DNA from: Micromussa lordhowensis | Taxonomy: Eukaryota; Cnidaria; Anthozoa; Scleractinia; Lobophylliidae | Length of the DNA stretch: 64,000 nt | Assembly: GCA_964020085.1 (NCBI GenBank) | Contig: OZ026598.1 | Span: forward strand, 15,644,930-15,708,929 | Direction: 5' to 3' | In this document: positions 1 to 10,616 of the stretch, one piece after another | Position numbering within the stretch: the stretch's first letter is position 1 | How the letters are laid out: each line of letters starts with the position of its first letter | Program-made: the position numbers and the translations under genes | Notes under the pieces: generated by a model | The model's input: only the letters and a program-made list of their open reading frames with translations | The model's database searches: none | Told to the model about the DNA's origin: nothing

Positions 1-1715
1 GGATCAGGTCAAACCGGTTTTAAGGAGATGATTTAAACGTAACGGAAAACATTTCCTTGGTGCATTGCTGGAATCTATCAAAGTTCTCAGCCGTCTATAA
101 ACAAAACGTATCACCTTAGTTAGACATTTCTTCACAAGAACATAACTTAGAACAACTACCTATTGTTACACTGTCCTAATCGAAATCATTTGAGCTTTAA
201 TTCGCAATTACTCTCGTATTATTTTAATCGTTTTTGAGTTCCTCGAGAGATAAATTTCTCCTTTTGTAGCAAACCTCAGTGAAAGATGTTTCTGTTGGTT
301 TCCGGCCGACAAATCTCTATAAATTTGGCTTCTCCGCGTATCTTGCAGAAGAAAAATTGCTGTGACCTGGATCTTGGCGAGAGTCTTTGCTATAGTTACC
401 TTCTTTCTTTTCTCAGATTCTGGACTTCATCTACTGAACAGTTTTGATTTATATTTTGAATGGCGTGACACTGAAAACCGGCAACAAATGTTCCGCGCCA
501 ACTCGCCACGCGACCCTTTTGTTTACACTGTCGCCATGGACACGGTCCACCGATAAGACAAACTGATCTTTCTTCTCATAACGGCTGGTCTCATTATATT
601 TTGTAAACGCAATTTAGAATATTAATAAAATAAATCTTGAAAGTTGCTTCTTCTTGCGATAATAATAACAAAAAACTAAAGTCGTGGAACTTTTACAACA
701 AGCCGCTGCCATTGGAGAAGCAGTTTGCGGAGTTGAAATAGTTTATTTTTTTTCCCTCATTCGACATTAGAAAACTATTATCTTTGTTATTTACCCTTAC
801 CTTTCATCGCAGCAATTCTTAGTAAAGTGTCCAATGACATTGCTGACAGCAATGAACGCTAACCAGCAAGTGACGAAAACCATTTTCAATTTAGAATATT
901 AATAAAATAAATCTTGAAAGTTGCTTCTTCTTGCGATAATACTAACAAAAAACTAAAGTCGTGGAACTTTTACAACAAGCCGCTGCCATTGGAGAAGCAG
1001 TTTGCGGAGTTGAAATAGTTTGTTTTTTTTCCCTCATTCGACATTAGAAAACTATTATCTTTGTTATTTACCCTTACCTTTCATCGCAGCGATTCTTAGT
1101 AAAGTGTCCAATGACATTGCTGACAGCAATGAACGCTAACCAGCAAGTGACGAAAACCATTTTCTGTGTTGACAGCCGAAACTCCAGCCACAACGGAAAA
1201 CCTGAATTTGTTCTGAAGACTAAAGTGACTGTGTCATAATAAACGTTGCGATCTTGCGCGCGCGATAGAATGTGGTGTTGCTGGTTTGATTGTGGAGAAC
1301 ATTTTATAGAAGAGGCCAGAAGAAGGGGAAAACTATAGCGGAAGAAGCTGAGGACTCAAAGATGTCGCTGTCCATTTGGCATGAAAGTCTTACACGCTTT
1401 CTACCCATTATGAACCTGCATTCACATTCAGATGCAGGCCATGTAGGTACATGTGAAGGAAATTGAGAGAGAGAATACTGTTAAACATGTATTGTTTTAA
1501 GAGTTTTATTATTGAATATTGCATGAGTTTTTAAGAGAGATGTGTGTGTTGTATTGGAGTGAACGTACCGCCCAACCATCCGGGTGATATCGCGCTTATA
1601 TAGAGAAAGAACAAAGACTTGTCTGAGAACCAATGAGGGTGCACTGTCAAACCGGTCAGACTGGGTTCGAGACCGGTTGGATTTGATGATTCAAAATGGC
1701 GGACATAGCTTGTTG
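1..1715 (+). repeat. Array unit L1 (long form)
   Basis: 1,715-bp unit with the 277-bp internal duplication. It has a private change in the first duplicate (aataataac in place of aatactaac). It shares cttacacgc (usual cttgcacgc) with unit L3 only. Confidence 0.95.
610..1163 (+). repeat. 277-bp tandem duplication inside unit L1
   Basis: Copies at 610-886 and 887-1163, each starting caatttagaatatt and ending aaaaccatttt. On the minus strand the duplicated block starts just before the ATG of the candidate signal-peptide exon and runs through its donor, the following intron and most of the next exon. Confidence 0.95.
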
Positions 1716-2032
1716 GGATCAGGTCAAACCGGTTTTAAGGAGATGATTTAAACGTAACGGAAAACATTTCCTTGGTGCATTGCTGGAATCTATCAAAGTT
1801 CTCAGCCGTCTATAAACAAAACGTATCACCTTAGTTAGACATTTCTTCACAAGAACATAACTTAGAACAACTACCTATTGTTACACTGTCCTAATCGAAA
1901 TCATTTGAGCTTTAATTCGCAATTACTCTCGTATTATTTTAATCGTTTTTGAGTTCCTCGAGAGATAAATTTCTCGTTTTGTAGCAAACCTCAGTGAAAG
2001 ATGTTTCTGTTGGTTTCCGGCCGACAAATCTC

Positions 2033-2039
2033 TATAAAT
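2033..2039 (+). promoter_or_regulatory. Rightward TATA box in array unit
   Basis: TATAAAT preceded by a GC-containing stretch (tccggccgac). A start 25-30 bp downstream would fall in the tatcttgcagaag stretch. The same box is present at the same place in the other units seen. Whether it is used is unknown. Confidence 0.45.
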
Positions 2040-2076
2040 TTGGCTTCTCCGCGTATCTTGCAGAAGAAAAATTGCT

Positions 2077-2271
2077 GTGACCTGGATCTTGGCGAGAGTC
2101 TTTGCTATAGTTACCTTCTTTCTTTTCTCAGATTCTGGACTTCATCTACTGAACAGTTTTGATTTATATTTTGAATGGCGTGACACTGAAAACCGGCAAC
2201 AAATGTTCCGCGCCAACTCGCCACGCGACCCTTTTGTTTACACTGTCGCCATGGACACGGTCCACCGATAA
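2077..2271 (+). CDS. Rightward 64-codon open frame, unrecognised, doubtful
   Basis: This frame recurs in all 32 units without a stop or frameshift. It begins with GTG. Reading upstream, the frame runs back to a TAA inside the TATA region with no ATG, so a conventional start is absent; the first ATG in frame is codon 43, leaving 22 residues. The N-terminal half is hydrophobic (WILARVFAIVTFFLF), like a membrane segment; the C-terminal half is polar. Changes seen are Gly-to-Glu (L3), Asp-to-Glu (L15) and an in-frame Gly insertion (L24). A putative 3' splice site (tatcttgcag) lies just upstream, so it could be an internal exon. Because the copies are nearly identical, intactness alone is weak evidence for coding. 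Confidence 0.15.
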   Translation: MTWILARVFAIVTFFLFSDSGLHLLNSFDLYFEWRDTENRQQMFRANSPRDPFVYTVAMDTVHR

Positions 2272-2308
2272 GGCAAACTGATCTTTCTTCTCATAACGGC
2301 TGGTCTCA

Positions 2309-2598
2309 TTATATTTTGTAAACGCAATTTAGAATATTAATAAAATAAATCTTGAAAGTTGCTTCTTCTTGCGATAATACTAACAAAAAACTAAAGTCGT
2401 GGAACTTTTACAACAAGCCGCTGCCATTGGAGAAGCAGTTTGCGGAGTTGAAATAGTTTATTTTTTTTCCCTCATTCGACATTAGAAAACTATTATCTTT
2501 GTTATTTACCCTTACCTTTCATCGCAGCGATTCTTAGTAAAGTGTCCAATGACATTGCTGACAGCAATGAACGCTAACCAGCAAGTGACGAAAACCAT
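2309..2598 (-). CDS. Candidate two-exon secreted micropeptide, leftward
   Basis: On the minus strand an ATG at 2598 opens a 27-codon exon (2598-2516). It begins MVFVTCWLAFIAVSNVIG, which looks like a signal peptide, and continues HFTKNRCDE. It ends in phase 2 at a good donor (AAAG|GTAAGG). A 3' splice site at 2391-2392 (gactttag) would join a second exon, 2390-2309, adding Ser plus 26 residues before TAA, for a 54-residue product. A second possible acceptor at 2380-2381 gives a shorter end containing an Arg-Arg pair. Against it: at least four short ORFs precede it in the leader, the acceptor tract is mediocre, and no family is recognised. The motif is present in every unit that covers the region; R6 and L7 have amino-acid changes but keep the frame. 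Confidence 0.18.
2339..2349 (+). terminator. Paired AATAAA signals, rightward
   Basis: Two overlapping AATAAA hexamers (2339-2344, 2344-2349), about 300 bp downstream of the rightward TATA box. With that box they outline a short transcription unit. Confidence 0.4.
2457..2462 (-). terminator. AATAAA signal, leftward
   Basis: Minus-strand AATAAA next to the poly-T run (plus-strand tttatt). It is about 570 bp downstream of the leftward TATA box. In L7 and L9 the internal A is lost, so these copies lack the hexamer. It lies within the intron proposed for the candidate secreted ORF, so it would compete with that splice. Confidence 0.3.
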
Positions 2599-2779
2599 TT
2601 TCTGTGTTGACAGCCGAAACTCCAGCCACAACGGAAAACCTGAATTTGTTCTGAAGACTAAAGTGACTGTGTCATAATAAACGTTGCGATCTTGCGCGCG
2701 CGATAGAATGTGGTGTTGCTGGTTTGATTGTGGAGAACATTTTATAGAAGAGGCCAGAAGAAGGGGAAAACTATAGCGG

Positions 2780-2982
2780 AAGAAGCTGAGGACTCAAAGA
2801 TGTCGCTGTCCATTTGGCATGAAAGTCTTGCACGCTTTCTACCCATTATGAACCTGCATTCACATTCAGATGCAGGCCATGTAGGTACATGTGAAGGAAA
2901 TTGAGAGAGAGAATACTGTTAAACATGTATTGTTTTAAGAGTTTTATTATTGAATATTGCATGAGTTTTTAAGAGAGATGTG
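2780..2982 (-). other. Leftward leader with overlapping short ORFs
   Basis: Downstream of the leftward TATA box, the first clear ATG starts a 38-codon ORF (MQYSIIKLLKQYMF...). Its TAA overlaps the next ATG as TAATG. That second ORF is 34 codons (MGRKRARLSCQMDSD...) and is followed by TAAAATG and a 22-codon ORF that continues below this interval. In nine left-array units one A-to-G change (plus-strand attatgaac to attgtgaac) removes the first stop and extends that ORF to 63 residues. I recognise none of them; they may be uORFs or chance. Confidence 0.25.
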
Positions 2983-3032
2983 TGTGTTGTATTGGAGTGA
3001 ACGTACCGCCCAACCATCCGGGTGATATCGCG

Positions 3033-3040
3033 CTTATATA
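3033..3040 (-). promoter_or_regulatory. Leftward TATA box in array unit
   Basis: Minus-strand TATATAAG, a near-consensus TATA box, followed by GCGCG. A CCAAT motif lies 27 bp upstream. A YYANWYY-type initiator match (TCACTCC) occurs about 42 bp downstream of the box start, somewhat far for a TATA-set start. Confidence 0.5.
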
Positions 3041-3067
3041 GAGAAAGAACAAAGACTTGTCTGAGAA

Positions 3068-3072
3068 CCAAT
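3068..3072 (-). promoter_or_regulatory. CCAAT box of leftward promoter
   Basis: Plus-strand CCAAT (minus ATTGG), 27 bp upstream of the leftward TATA box, consistent with an NF-Y site. Confidence 0.35.
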
Positions 3073-3087
3073 GAGGGTGCACTGTCA

Positions 3088-3173
3088 AACCGGTCAGACT
3101 GGGTTCGAGACCGGTTGGATTTGATGATTCAAAATGGCGGACATAGCTTGTTGGGATCAGGTCAAACCGGTTT
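3088..3173. promoter_or_regulatory. Cluster of three AACCGGTT-like sites between divergent promoters
   Basis: AACCGGTC at 3088-3095, GACCGGTT at 3109-3116 (an exact 8-bp inverted pair) and AAACCGGTTT at 3164-3173. AACCGGTT is the known core of Grainyhead/CP2-family factors. A YY1-like motif (CAAAATGGCGGA, 3130-3141) lies between the second and third. The cluster sits between the leftward TATA box (3033-3040) and the rightward one of the next unit (3471-3477). Occupancy is inferred only. Confidence 0.35.
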
Positions 3174-4868
3174 TAAGGAGATGATTTAAACGTAACGGAA
3201 AACATTTCCTTGGTGCATTGCTGGAATCTATCAAAGTTCTCAGCCGTCTATAAACAAAACGTATCACCTTAGTTAGACATTTCTTCACAAGAACATAACT
3301 TAGAACAACTACCTATTGTTACACTGTCCTAATCGAAATCATTTGAGCTTTAATTCGCAATTACTCTCGTATTATTTTAATCGTTTTTGAGTTCCTCGAG
3401 AGATAAATTTCTCCTTTTGTAGCAAACCTCAGTGAAAGATGTTTCTGTTGGTTTCCGGCCGACAAATCTCTATAAATTTGGCTTCTCCGCGTATCTTGCA
3501 GAAGAAAAATTGCTGTGACCTGGATCTTGGCGAGAGTCTTTGCTATAGTTACCTTCTTTCTTTTCTCAGATTCTGAACTTCATCTACTGAACAGTTTTGA
3601 TTTATATTTTGAATGGCGTGACACTGAAAACCGGCAACAAATGTTCCGCGCCAACTCGCCACGCGACCCTTTTGTTTACACTGTCGCCATGGACACGGTC
3701 CACCGATAAGGCAAACTGATCTTTCTTCTCATAACGGCTGGTCTCATTATATTTTGTAAACGCAATTTAGAATATTAATAAAATAAATCTTGAAAGTTGC
3801 TTCTTCTTGCGATAATACTAACAAAAAACTAAAGTCGTGGAACTTTTACAACAAGCCGCTGCCATTGGAGAAGCAGTTTGCGGAGTTGAAATAGTTTATT
3901 TTTTTTCCCTCATTCGACATTAGAAAACTATTATCTTTGTTATTTACCCTTACCTTTCATCGCAGCGATTCTTAGTAAAGTGTCCAATGACATTGCTGAC
4001 AGCAATGAACGCTAACCAGCAAGTGACGAAAACCATTTTCAATTTAGAATATTAATAAAATAAATCTTGAAAGTTGCTTCTTCTTGCGATAATACTAACA
4101 AAAAACTAAAGTCGTGGAACTTTTACAACAAGCCGCTGCCATTGGAGAAGCAGTTTGCGGAGTTGAAATAGTTTGTTTTTTTTCCCTCATTCGACATTAG
4201 AAAACTATTATCTTTGTTATTTACCCTTACCTTTCATCGCAGCGATTCTTAGTAAAGTGTCCAATGACATTGCTGACAGCAATGAACGCTAACCAGCAAG
4301 TGACGAAAACCATTTTCTGTGTTGACAGCCGAAACTCCAGCCACAACGGAAAACCTGAATTTGTTCTGAAGACTAAAGTGACTGTGTCATAATAAACGTT
4401 GCGATCTTGCGCGCGCGATAGAATGTGGTGTTGCTGGTTTGATTGTGGAGAACATTTTATAGAAGAGGCCAGAAGAAGGGGAAAACTATAGCGGAAGAAG
4501 CTGAGGACTCAAAGATGTCGCTGTCCATTTGGCATGAAAGTCTTACACGCTTTCTACCCATTATGAACCTGCATTCACATTCAGATGCAGGCCATGTAGG
4601 TACATGTGAAGGAAATTGAGAGAGAGAATACTGTTAAACATGTATTGTTTTAAGAGTTTTATTATTGAATATTGCATGAGTTTTTAAGAGAGATGTGTGT
4701 GTTGTATTGGAGTGAACGTACCGCCCAACCATCCGGGTGATATCGCGCTTATATAGAGAAAGAACAAAGACTTGTCTGAGAACCAATGAGGGTGCACTGT
4801 CAAACCGGTCAGACTGGGTTCGAGACCGGTTGGATTTGATGATTCAAAATGGCGGACATAGCTTGTTG
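3154..4868 (+). repeat. Array unit L3 (long form)
   Basis: 1,715 bp, with the 277-bp duplication at 3763-4039 and 4040-4316. In L1 and L3 alike, the second duplicate reads gtttgttttt where the first has gtttattttt, so the two long units share one origin although L2 lies between them. A private G-to-A changes Gly to Glu in the rightward 64-codon ORF. Confidence 0.96.
3763..4316 (+). repeat. 277-bp tandem duplication inside unit L3
   Basis: Copies at 3763-4039 and 4040-4316, with the same breakpoints as in L1. Confidence 0.95.
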
Positions 4869-6306
4869 GGATCAGGTCAAACCGGTTTTAAGGAGATGAT
4901 TTAAACGTAACGGAAAACATTTCCTTGGTGCATTGCTGGAATCTATCAAAGTTCTCAGCCGTCTATAAACAAAACGTATCACCTTAGTTAGACATTTCTT
5001 CACAAGAACATAACTTAGAACAACTACCTATTGTTACACTGTCCTAATCGAAATCATTTGAGCTTTAATTCGCAATTACTCTCGTATTATTTTAATCGTT
5101 TTTGAGTTCCTCGAGAGATAAATTTCTCCTTTTGTAGCAAACCTCAGTGAAAGATGTTTCTGTTGGTTTCCGGCCGACAAATCTCTATAAATTTGGCTTC
5201 TCCGCGTATCTTGCAGAAGAAAAATTGCTGTGACCTGGATCTTGGCGAGAGTCTTTGCTATAGTTACCTTCTTTCTTTTCTCAGATTCTGGACTTCATCT
5301 ACTGAACAGTTTTGATTTATATTTTGAATGGCGTGACACTGAAAACCGGCAACAAATGTTCCGCGCCAACTCGCCACGCGACCCTTTTGTTTACACTGTC
5401 GCCATGGACACGGTCCACCGATAAGGCAAACTGATCTTTCTTCTCATAACGGCTGGTCTCATTATATTTTGTAAACGCAATTTAGAATATTAATAAAATA
5501 AATCTTGAAAGTTGCTTCTTCTTGCGATAATACTAACAAAAAACTAAAGTCGTGGAACTTTTACAACAAGCCGCTGCCATTGGAGAAGCAGTTTGCGGAG
5601 TTGAAATAGTTTATTTTTTTTCCCTCATTCGACATTAGAAAACTATTATCTTTGTTATTTACCCTTACCTTTCATCGCAGCGATTCTTAGTAAAGTGTCC
5701 AATGACATTGCTGACAGCAATGAACGCTAACCAGCAAGTGACGAAAACCATTTTCTGTGTTGACAGCCGAAACTCCAGCCACAACGGAAAACCTGAATTT
5801 GTTCTGAAGACTAAAGTGACTGTGTCATAATAAACGTTGCGATCTTGCGCGCGCGATAGAATGTGGTGTTGCTGGTTTGATTGTGGAGAACATTTTATAG
5901 AAGAGGCCAGAAGAAGGGGAAAACTATAGCGGAAGAAGCTGAGGACTCAAAGATGTCGCTCTCCATTTGGCATGAAAGTCTTGCACGCTTTCTACCCATT
6001 ATGAACCTGCATTCACATTCAGATGCAGGCCATGTAGGTACATGTGAAGGAAATTGAGAGAGAGAATACTGTTAAACATGTATTGTTTTAAGAGTTTTAT
6101 TATTGAATATTGCATGAGTTTTTAAGAGAGATGTGTGTGTTGTATTGGAGTGAACGTACCGCCCAACCATCCGGGTGATATCGCGCTTATATAGAGAAAG
6201 AACAAAGACTTGTCTGAGAACCAATGAGGGTGCACTGTCAAACCGGTCAGACTGGGTTCGAGACCGGTTGGATTTGATGATTCAAAATGGCGGACATAGC
6301 TTGTTG
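4869..6306 (+). repeat. Array unit L4
   Basis: 1,438 bp; private G-to-C (gtcgctctcc near 5955). Confidence 0.96.
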
Positions 6307-7742
6307 GGATCAGGTCAAACCGGTTTTAAGGAGATGATTTAAACGTAACGGAAAACATTTCCTTGGTGCATTGCTGGAATCTATCAAAGTTCTCAGCCGT
6401 CTATAAACAAAACGTATCACCTTAGTTAGACATTTCTTCACAAGAACATAACTTAGAACAACTACCTATTGTTACACTGTCCTAATCGAAATCATTTGAG
6501 CTTTAATTCGCAATTACTCTCGTATTATTTTAATCGTTTTTGAGTTCCTCGAGAGATAAATTTCTCCTTTGTAGCAAACCTCAGTGAAAGATGTTTCTGT
6601 TGCTTTCCGGCCGACAAATCTCTATAAATTTGGCTTCTCCGCGTATCCTGCAGAAGAAAAATTGCTGTGACCTGGATCTTGGCGAGAGTCTTTGCTATAG
6701 TTACCTTCTTTCTTTTCTCAGATTCTGGACTTCATCTACTGAACAGTTTTGATTTATATTTTGAATGGCGTGACACTGAAAACCGGCAACAAATGTTCCG
6801 CGCCAACTCGCCACGCGACCCTTTTGTTTACACTGTCGCCATGGACACGGTCCACCGATAAGGCAAACTGATCTTTCTTCTCATAACGGCTGGTCTCATT
6901 ATATTTTGTAAACGCAATTTAGAATATTAACAAAATAAATCTTGAAAGTTGCTTCTTCTTGCGATAATACTAACAAAAAACTAAAGTCGTGGAACTTTTA
7001 CAACAAGCCGCTGCCATTGGAGAAGCAGTTTGCGGAGTTGAAATAGTTTATTTTTTTCCCTCATTCGACATTAGAAAACTATTATCTTTGTTATTTACCC
7101 TTACCTTTCATCGCAGCGATTCTTAGTAAAGTGTCCAATGACATTGCTGACAGCAATGAACGCTAACCAGCAAGTGACGAAAACCATTTTCTGTGTTGAC
7201 AGCCGAAACTCCAGCCACAACGGAAAACCTGAATTTGTTCTGAAGACTAAAGTGACTGTGTCATAATAAACGTTGCGATCTTGCGCGCGCGATAGAATGT
7301 GGTGTTGCTGGTTTGATTGTGGAGAACATTTTATAGAAGAGGCCAGAAGAAGGGGAAAACTATAGCGGAAGAAGCTGAGGACTCAAAGATGTCGCTGTCC
7401 ATTTGGCATGAAAGTCTTGCACGCTTTCTACCCATTATGAACCTGCATTCACATTCAGATGCAGGCCATGTAGGTACATGTGAAGGAAATTGAGAGAGAG
7501 AATACTGTTAAACATGTATTGTTTTAAGAGTTTTATTATTGAATATTGCATGAGTTTTTAAGAGAGATGTGTGTGTTGTATTGGAGTGAACGTACCGCCC
7601 AACCATCCGGGTGATATCGCGCTTATATAGAGAAAGAACAAAGACTTGTCTGAGAACCAATGAGGGTGCACTGTCAAACCGGTCAGACTGGGTTCGAGAC
7701 CGGTTGGATTTGATGATTCAAAATGGCGGACATAGCTTGTTG
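6307..7742 (+). repeat. Array unit L5
   Basis: 1,436 bp. It lost one T in ctccttttg, has seven Ts in the poly-T run, and carries private changes ttgctttcc, tatcctgcag and attaacaaaa (the last removes the first AATAAA). Confidence 0.96.
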
Positions 7743-9179
7743 GGATCAGGTCAAACCGGTTTTAAGGAGATGATTTAAACGTAACGGAAAACATTTCCTT
7801 GGTGCATTGCTGGAATCTATCAAAGTTCTCAGCCGTCTATAAACAAAACGTATCACCTTAGTTAGACATTTCTTCACAAGAACATAAGTTAGAACAACTA
7901 CCTATTGTTACACTGTCCTAATCGAAATCATTTGAGCTTTAATTCGCAATTACTCTCGTATTATTTTAATCGTTTTTGAGTTCCTCGAGAGATAAATTTC
8001 TCCTTTTGTAGCAAACCTCAGTGAAAGATGTTTCTGTTGGTTTCCGGCCGACAAATCTCTATAAATTTGGCTTCTCCGCGTATCTTGCAGAAGAAAAATT
8101 GCTGTGACCTGGATCTTGGCGAGAGTCTTTGCTATAGTTACCTTCTTTCTTTTCTCAGATTCTGGACTTCATCTACTGAACAGTTTTGATTTATATTTTG
8201 AATGGCGTGACACTGAAAACCGGCAACAAATGTTCCGCGCCAACTCGCCACGCGACCCTTTTGTTTACACTGTCGCCATGGACACGGTCCACCGATAAGG
8301 CAAACTGATCTTTCTTCTCATAACGGCTGGTCTCATTATATTTTGTAAACGCAATTTAGAATATTAATAAAATAAATCTTGAAAGTTGCTTCTTCTTGCG
8401 ATAATACTAACAAAAAACTAAAGTCGTGGAACTTTTACAACAAGCCGCTGCCATTGGAGAAGCAGTTTGCGGAGTTGAAATAGTTTATTTTTTTTCCCTC
8501 ATTCGACATTAGAAAACTATTATCTTTGTTATTTACCCTTACCTTTCATCGCAGCGATTCTTAGTAAAGTGTCCAATGACATTGCTGACAGCAATGAACG
8601 CTAACCAGCAAGTGACGAAAACCATTTTCTGTGTTGACAGCCGAAACTCCAGCCACAACGGAAAACCTGAATTTGTTCTGAAGACTAAAGTGACTGTGTC
8701 ATAATAAACGTTGCGATCTTGCGCGCGCGATAGAATGTGGTGTTGCTGGTTTGATTGTGGAGAACATTTTATAGAAGAGGCCAGAAGAAGGGGAAAACTA
8801 TAGCGGAAGAAGCTGAGGACTCAAAGATGTCGCTGTCCATTTGGCATGAAAGTCTTGCACGCTTTCTACCCATTATGAACCTGCATTCACATTCAGATGC
8901 AGGCCATGTAGGTACATGTGAAGGAAATTGAGAGAGAGAATACTGTTAAACATGTATTGTTTTAAGAGTTTATTATTGAATATTGCATGAGTTTTTAAGA
9001 GAGATGTGTGTGTTGTATTGGAGTGAACGTACCGCCCAACCATCCGGGTGATATCGCGCTTATATAGAGAAAGAACAAAGACTTGTCTGAGAACCAATGA
9101 GGGTGCACTGTCAAACCGGTCAGACTGGGTTCGAGACCGGTTGGATTTGATGATTCAAAATGGCGGACATAGCTTGTTG
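7743..9179 (+). repeat. Array unit L6
   Basis: 1,437 bp. It carries acataagttag (usual acataacttag), shared with L8 and with right-array unit R6. One T is missing in agagttttatt, which fuses the leftward uORF to an upstream frame (open 8873-9097, minus). Confidence 0.96.
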
Positions 9180-10616
9180 GGATCAGGTCAAACCGGTTTT
9201 AAGGAGATGATTTAAACGTAACGGAAAACATTTCCTTGGTGCATTGCTGGAATCTATCAAAGTTCTCAGCCGTCTATAAACAAAACGTATCACCTTAGTT
9301 AGACATTTCTTCACAAGAACATAACTTAGAACAACTACCTATTGTTACACTGTCCTAATCGAAATCATTTGAGCTTTAATTCGCAATTACTCTCGTATTA
9401 TTTTAATCGTTTTTGAGTTCCTCGAGAGATAAATTTCTCCTTTTGTAGCAAACCTCAGTGAAAGATGTTTCTGTTGGTTTCCGGCCGACAAATCTCTATA
9501 AATTTGGCTTCTCCGCGTATCTTGCAGAAGAAAAATTGCTGTGACCTGGATCTTGGCGAGAGTCTTTGCTATAGTTACCTTCTTTCTTTTCTCAGATTCT
9601 GGACTTCATCTACTGAACAGTTTTGATTTATATTTTGAATGGCGTGACACTGAAAACCGGCAACAAATGTTCCGCGCCAACTCGCCACGCGACCCTTTTG
9701 TTTACACTGTCGCCATGGACACGGTCCACCGATAAGGCAAACTGATCTTTCTTCTCATAACGGCTGGTCTCATTATATTTTGTAAACGCAATTTAGAATA
9801 TTAATAAAATAAATCTTGAAAGTTGCTTCTTCTTGCGATAATACTAACAAAAAACTAAAGTCGTGGAACTTTTACAACAAGCCGCTGCCATTGGAGAAGC
9901 AGTTTGCGGAGTTGAAATAGTTTTTTTTTTTCCCTCATTCGACATTAGAAAACTATTATCTTTGTTATTTACCCTTACCTTTCATCGCAGCGATTCTTAG
10001 TAAAGTGTCCAATGACATTGCTGACAGAAATGAACGCTAACCAGCAAGTGACGAAAACCATTTTCTGTGTTGACAGCCGAAACTCCAGCCACAACGGAAA
10101 ACCTGAATTTGTTCTGAAGACTAAAGTGACTGTGTCATAATAAACGTTGCGATCTTGCGCGCGCGATAGAATGTGGTGTTGCTGGTTTGATTGTGGAGAA
10201 CATTTTATAGAAGAGGCCAGAAGAAGGGGAAAACTATAGCGGAAGAAGCTGAGGACTCAAAGATGTCGCTGTCCATTTGGCATGAAAGTCTTGCACGCTT
10301 TCTACCCATTGTGAACCTGCATTCACATTCAGATGCAGGCCATGTAGGTACATGTGAAGGAAATTGAGAGAGAGAATACTGTTAAACATGTATTGTTTTA
10401 AGAGTTTTATTATTGAATATTGCATGAGTTTTTAAGAGAGATGTGTGTGTTGTATTGGAGTGAACGTACCGCCCAACCATCCGGGTGATATCGCGCTTAT
10501 ATAGAGAAAGAACAAAGACTTGTCTGAGAACCAATGAGGGTGCACTGTCAAACCGGTCAGACTGGGTTCGAGACCGGTTGGATTTGATGATTCAAAATGG
10601 CGGACATAGCTTGTTG
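9180..10616 (+). repeat. Array unit L7
   Basis: The poly-T run has lost its internal A, shared with L9. Private gacagaaatg. Carries the A-to-G change at the leftward uORF stop (minus ORF 10234-10425). Confidence 0.96.

Larger units (their letters stand above)
1716..3153 (+). repeat. Array unit L2 (reference unit for sub-features)
   Basis: 1,438-bp unit with one private change (ctcgttttg for ctccttttg near 1975). Promoter, poly(A) and ORF entries below use this copy; the same elements recur in the other complete units. Confidence 0.97.

Noticed and set aside
3102..3112. tRNA-type B box (GGTTCGAGACC) in each array unit
   Set aside because: Exact B-box match, but no A box at proper distance upstream and no cloverleaf; it may be incidental to the ACCGGT inverted pair.
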